This document shows, in pieces, positions 63,754 through 64,000 of a DNA stretch of 64,000 nucleotides. Below the pieces are notes generated by a model. That model had not been told where the DNA came from and did not search any database. It saw only the letters and a program-made list of their open reading frames with translations. Every line of letters begins with the position of its first letter. Positions within the stretch are counted from its first letter, which is position 1. This stretch comes from an uncultured Christensenellaceae bacterium (lineage in GTDB: Bacteria > Bacillota > Clostridia > Christensenellales > UBA3700), in assembly GCA_944376205.1 (NCBI GenBank), contig CALWBV010000001.1:229117-293116 (forward strand). The letters are read 5' to 3'. The translations under genes were made by a program, and so were the position numbers.

Positions 63754-63809
63754 CATCAAGGCAGTTTGCCTATATACAAACAAAAAGACGAGAGAAAACC
63801 TCTCGCCTT
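63733..63809 (+). repeat. Direct repeat, copy 1: tRNA-Ser 3' end plus terminator
   Basis: From CGAATCCCACCGTCTCC of the tRNA T-arm through CCA, a 30-base spacer and the terminator hairpin. Identical for 77 bases to copy 2 at 63924-64000. Confidence 0.9.
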
Positions 63810-63817
63810 TTTTTGTT
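63782..63817 (+). terminator. Intrinsic terminator after tRNA-Ser
   Basis: Stem CGAGAG / CTCTCG closing an A-rich loop, with A and T runs on either side. Confidence 0.75.
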
Positions 63818-63923
63818 TTACTTCTTGGCAACTGCCTTGCCAGCTTCACGGCTGGACAGTCCGAAATAGTGACGCTCGCTTTCTCCGCTCCACTAGCTCG
63901 CTATTCCGTCGCTTCGCTCCTTA

Positions 63924-64000
63924 CGAATCCCACCGTCTCCGCCACATCAAGGCAGTTTGCCTATATACAAACAAAAAGACGAGAGAAAACCTCTCGCCTT
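63924..64000 (+). repeat. Direct repeat, copy 2: second tRNA-Ser 3' end plus terminator
   Basis: Exact copy of 63733-63809, offset 191 bases, running to the window edge, so its true length is unknown. The 114 bases between the copies (63810-63923) hold no gene and no recognisable tRNA 5' part. They do contain short inverted and CGCTC/TCGCT-rich stretches. Confidence 0.9.

Overview
The window looks like a chromosomal segment of a Gram-positive bacterium of class Clostridia, probably a gut or other host-associated anaerobe. The grounds are: AT-rich intergenic DNA, strong AGGAGG-type ribosome binding sites, the rplU-prp-rpmA cluster with an L27 that carries the Prp-cleaved N-terminal leader, the paired radical-SAM genes of the TIGR03960/TIGR03936 type beside ribonuclease G, MinD/MinE, and many lipoproteins. 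There is no phage, conjugative or CRISPR material. Almost all genes lie on the minus strand.

Layout. 1-3612: a partial lipoprotein with an alpha/beta-hydrolase look and a 964-residue lipoprotein. 3757-7569: glmM, a stand-alone GlmU-type acetyltransferase, a flavin reductase-like protein and DAHP synthase. 7651-10251: a copper ATPase whose C-terminal metal-binding domain has its own ribosome binding site and start codon. 10567-31992: a 21 kb carbohydrate-use region. It holds a lipoprotein, a GPH sugar symporter, a six-hairpin glycosidase-like protein, a six-gene operon (three Gfo/Idh/MocA oxidoreductases, a TIM-barrel isomerase, a PHP hydrolase, a GDPD-like protein), the full glucuronate route (UxaC, UxuB, UxuA, KdgK, Eda), a divergent AraC regulator and a GH38 alpha-mannosidase. 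32272-39555: another lipoprotein, nadE, a heterodimeric ABC exporter and an orphan ilvN. 39679-43414: a NYN protein, an OGG-type glycosylase, rplU-prp-rpmA and two clusters of a dispersed repeat. 43415-50516: rng, the two radical-SAM genes, glcK, an M50 protease and minDE. 50748-57865: mreB-like, maf, ppx, a tyrosine phosphatase, an acyltransferase-like protein, a lipid kinase and a LURP-one protein. 58003-63438: PHP phosphatase, rmuC, cca, hpt and tilS as an overlapping run, then tRNA-Ser(CGA), whose 3' end and terminator are repeated at the window edge.

How it fits together. Glucuronate would be isomerised to fructuronate, reduced to mannonate, dehydrated to KDG, phosphorylated and split to pyruvate and glyceraldehyde 3-phosphate. 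The neighbouring Gfo/Idh-isomerase-PHP operon and the two glycosidase-like enzymes probably feed released sugars into this or a related route. That operon is the best candidate here for an undescribed pathway, because its gene set resembles redox-based (keto-sugar) glycoside processing and its substrate cannot be read from sequence.

Smaller regulatory features that stand out are the in-frame copper-chaperone start inside copA, an apparently leaderless tilS mRNA, an inverted repeat overlapping a lipoprotein gene's ribosome binding site, a palindrome in the leader of the sugar transporter, and strong avoidance of TTA, CTA and TCA codons, which produces long but meaningless open frames opposite real genes.
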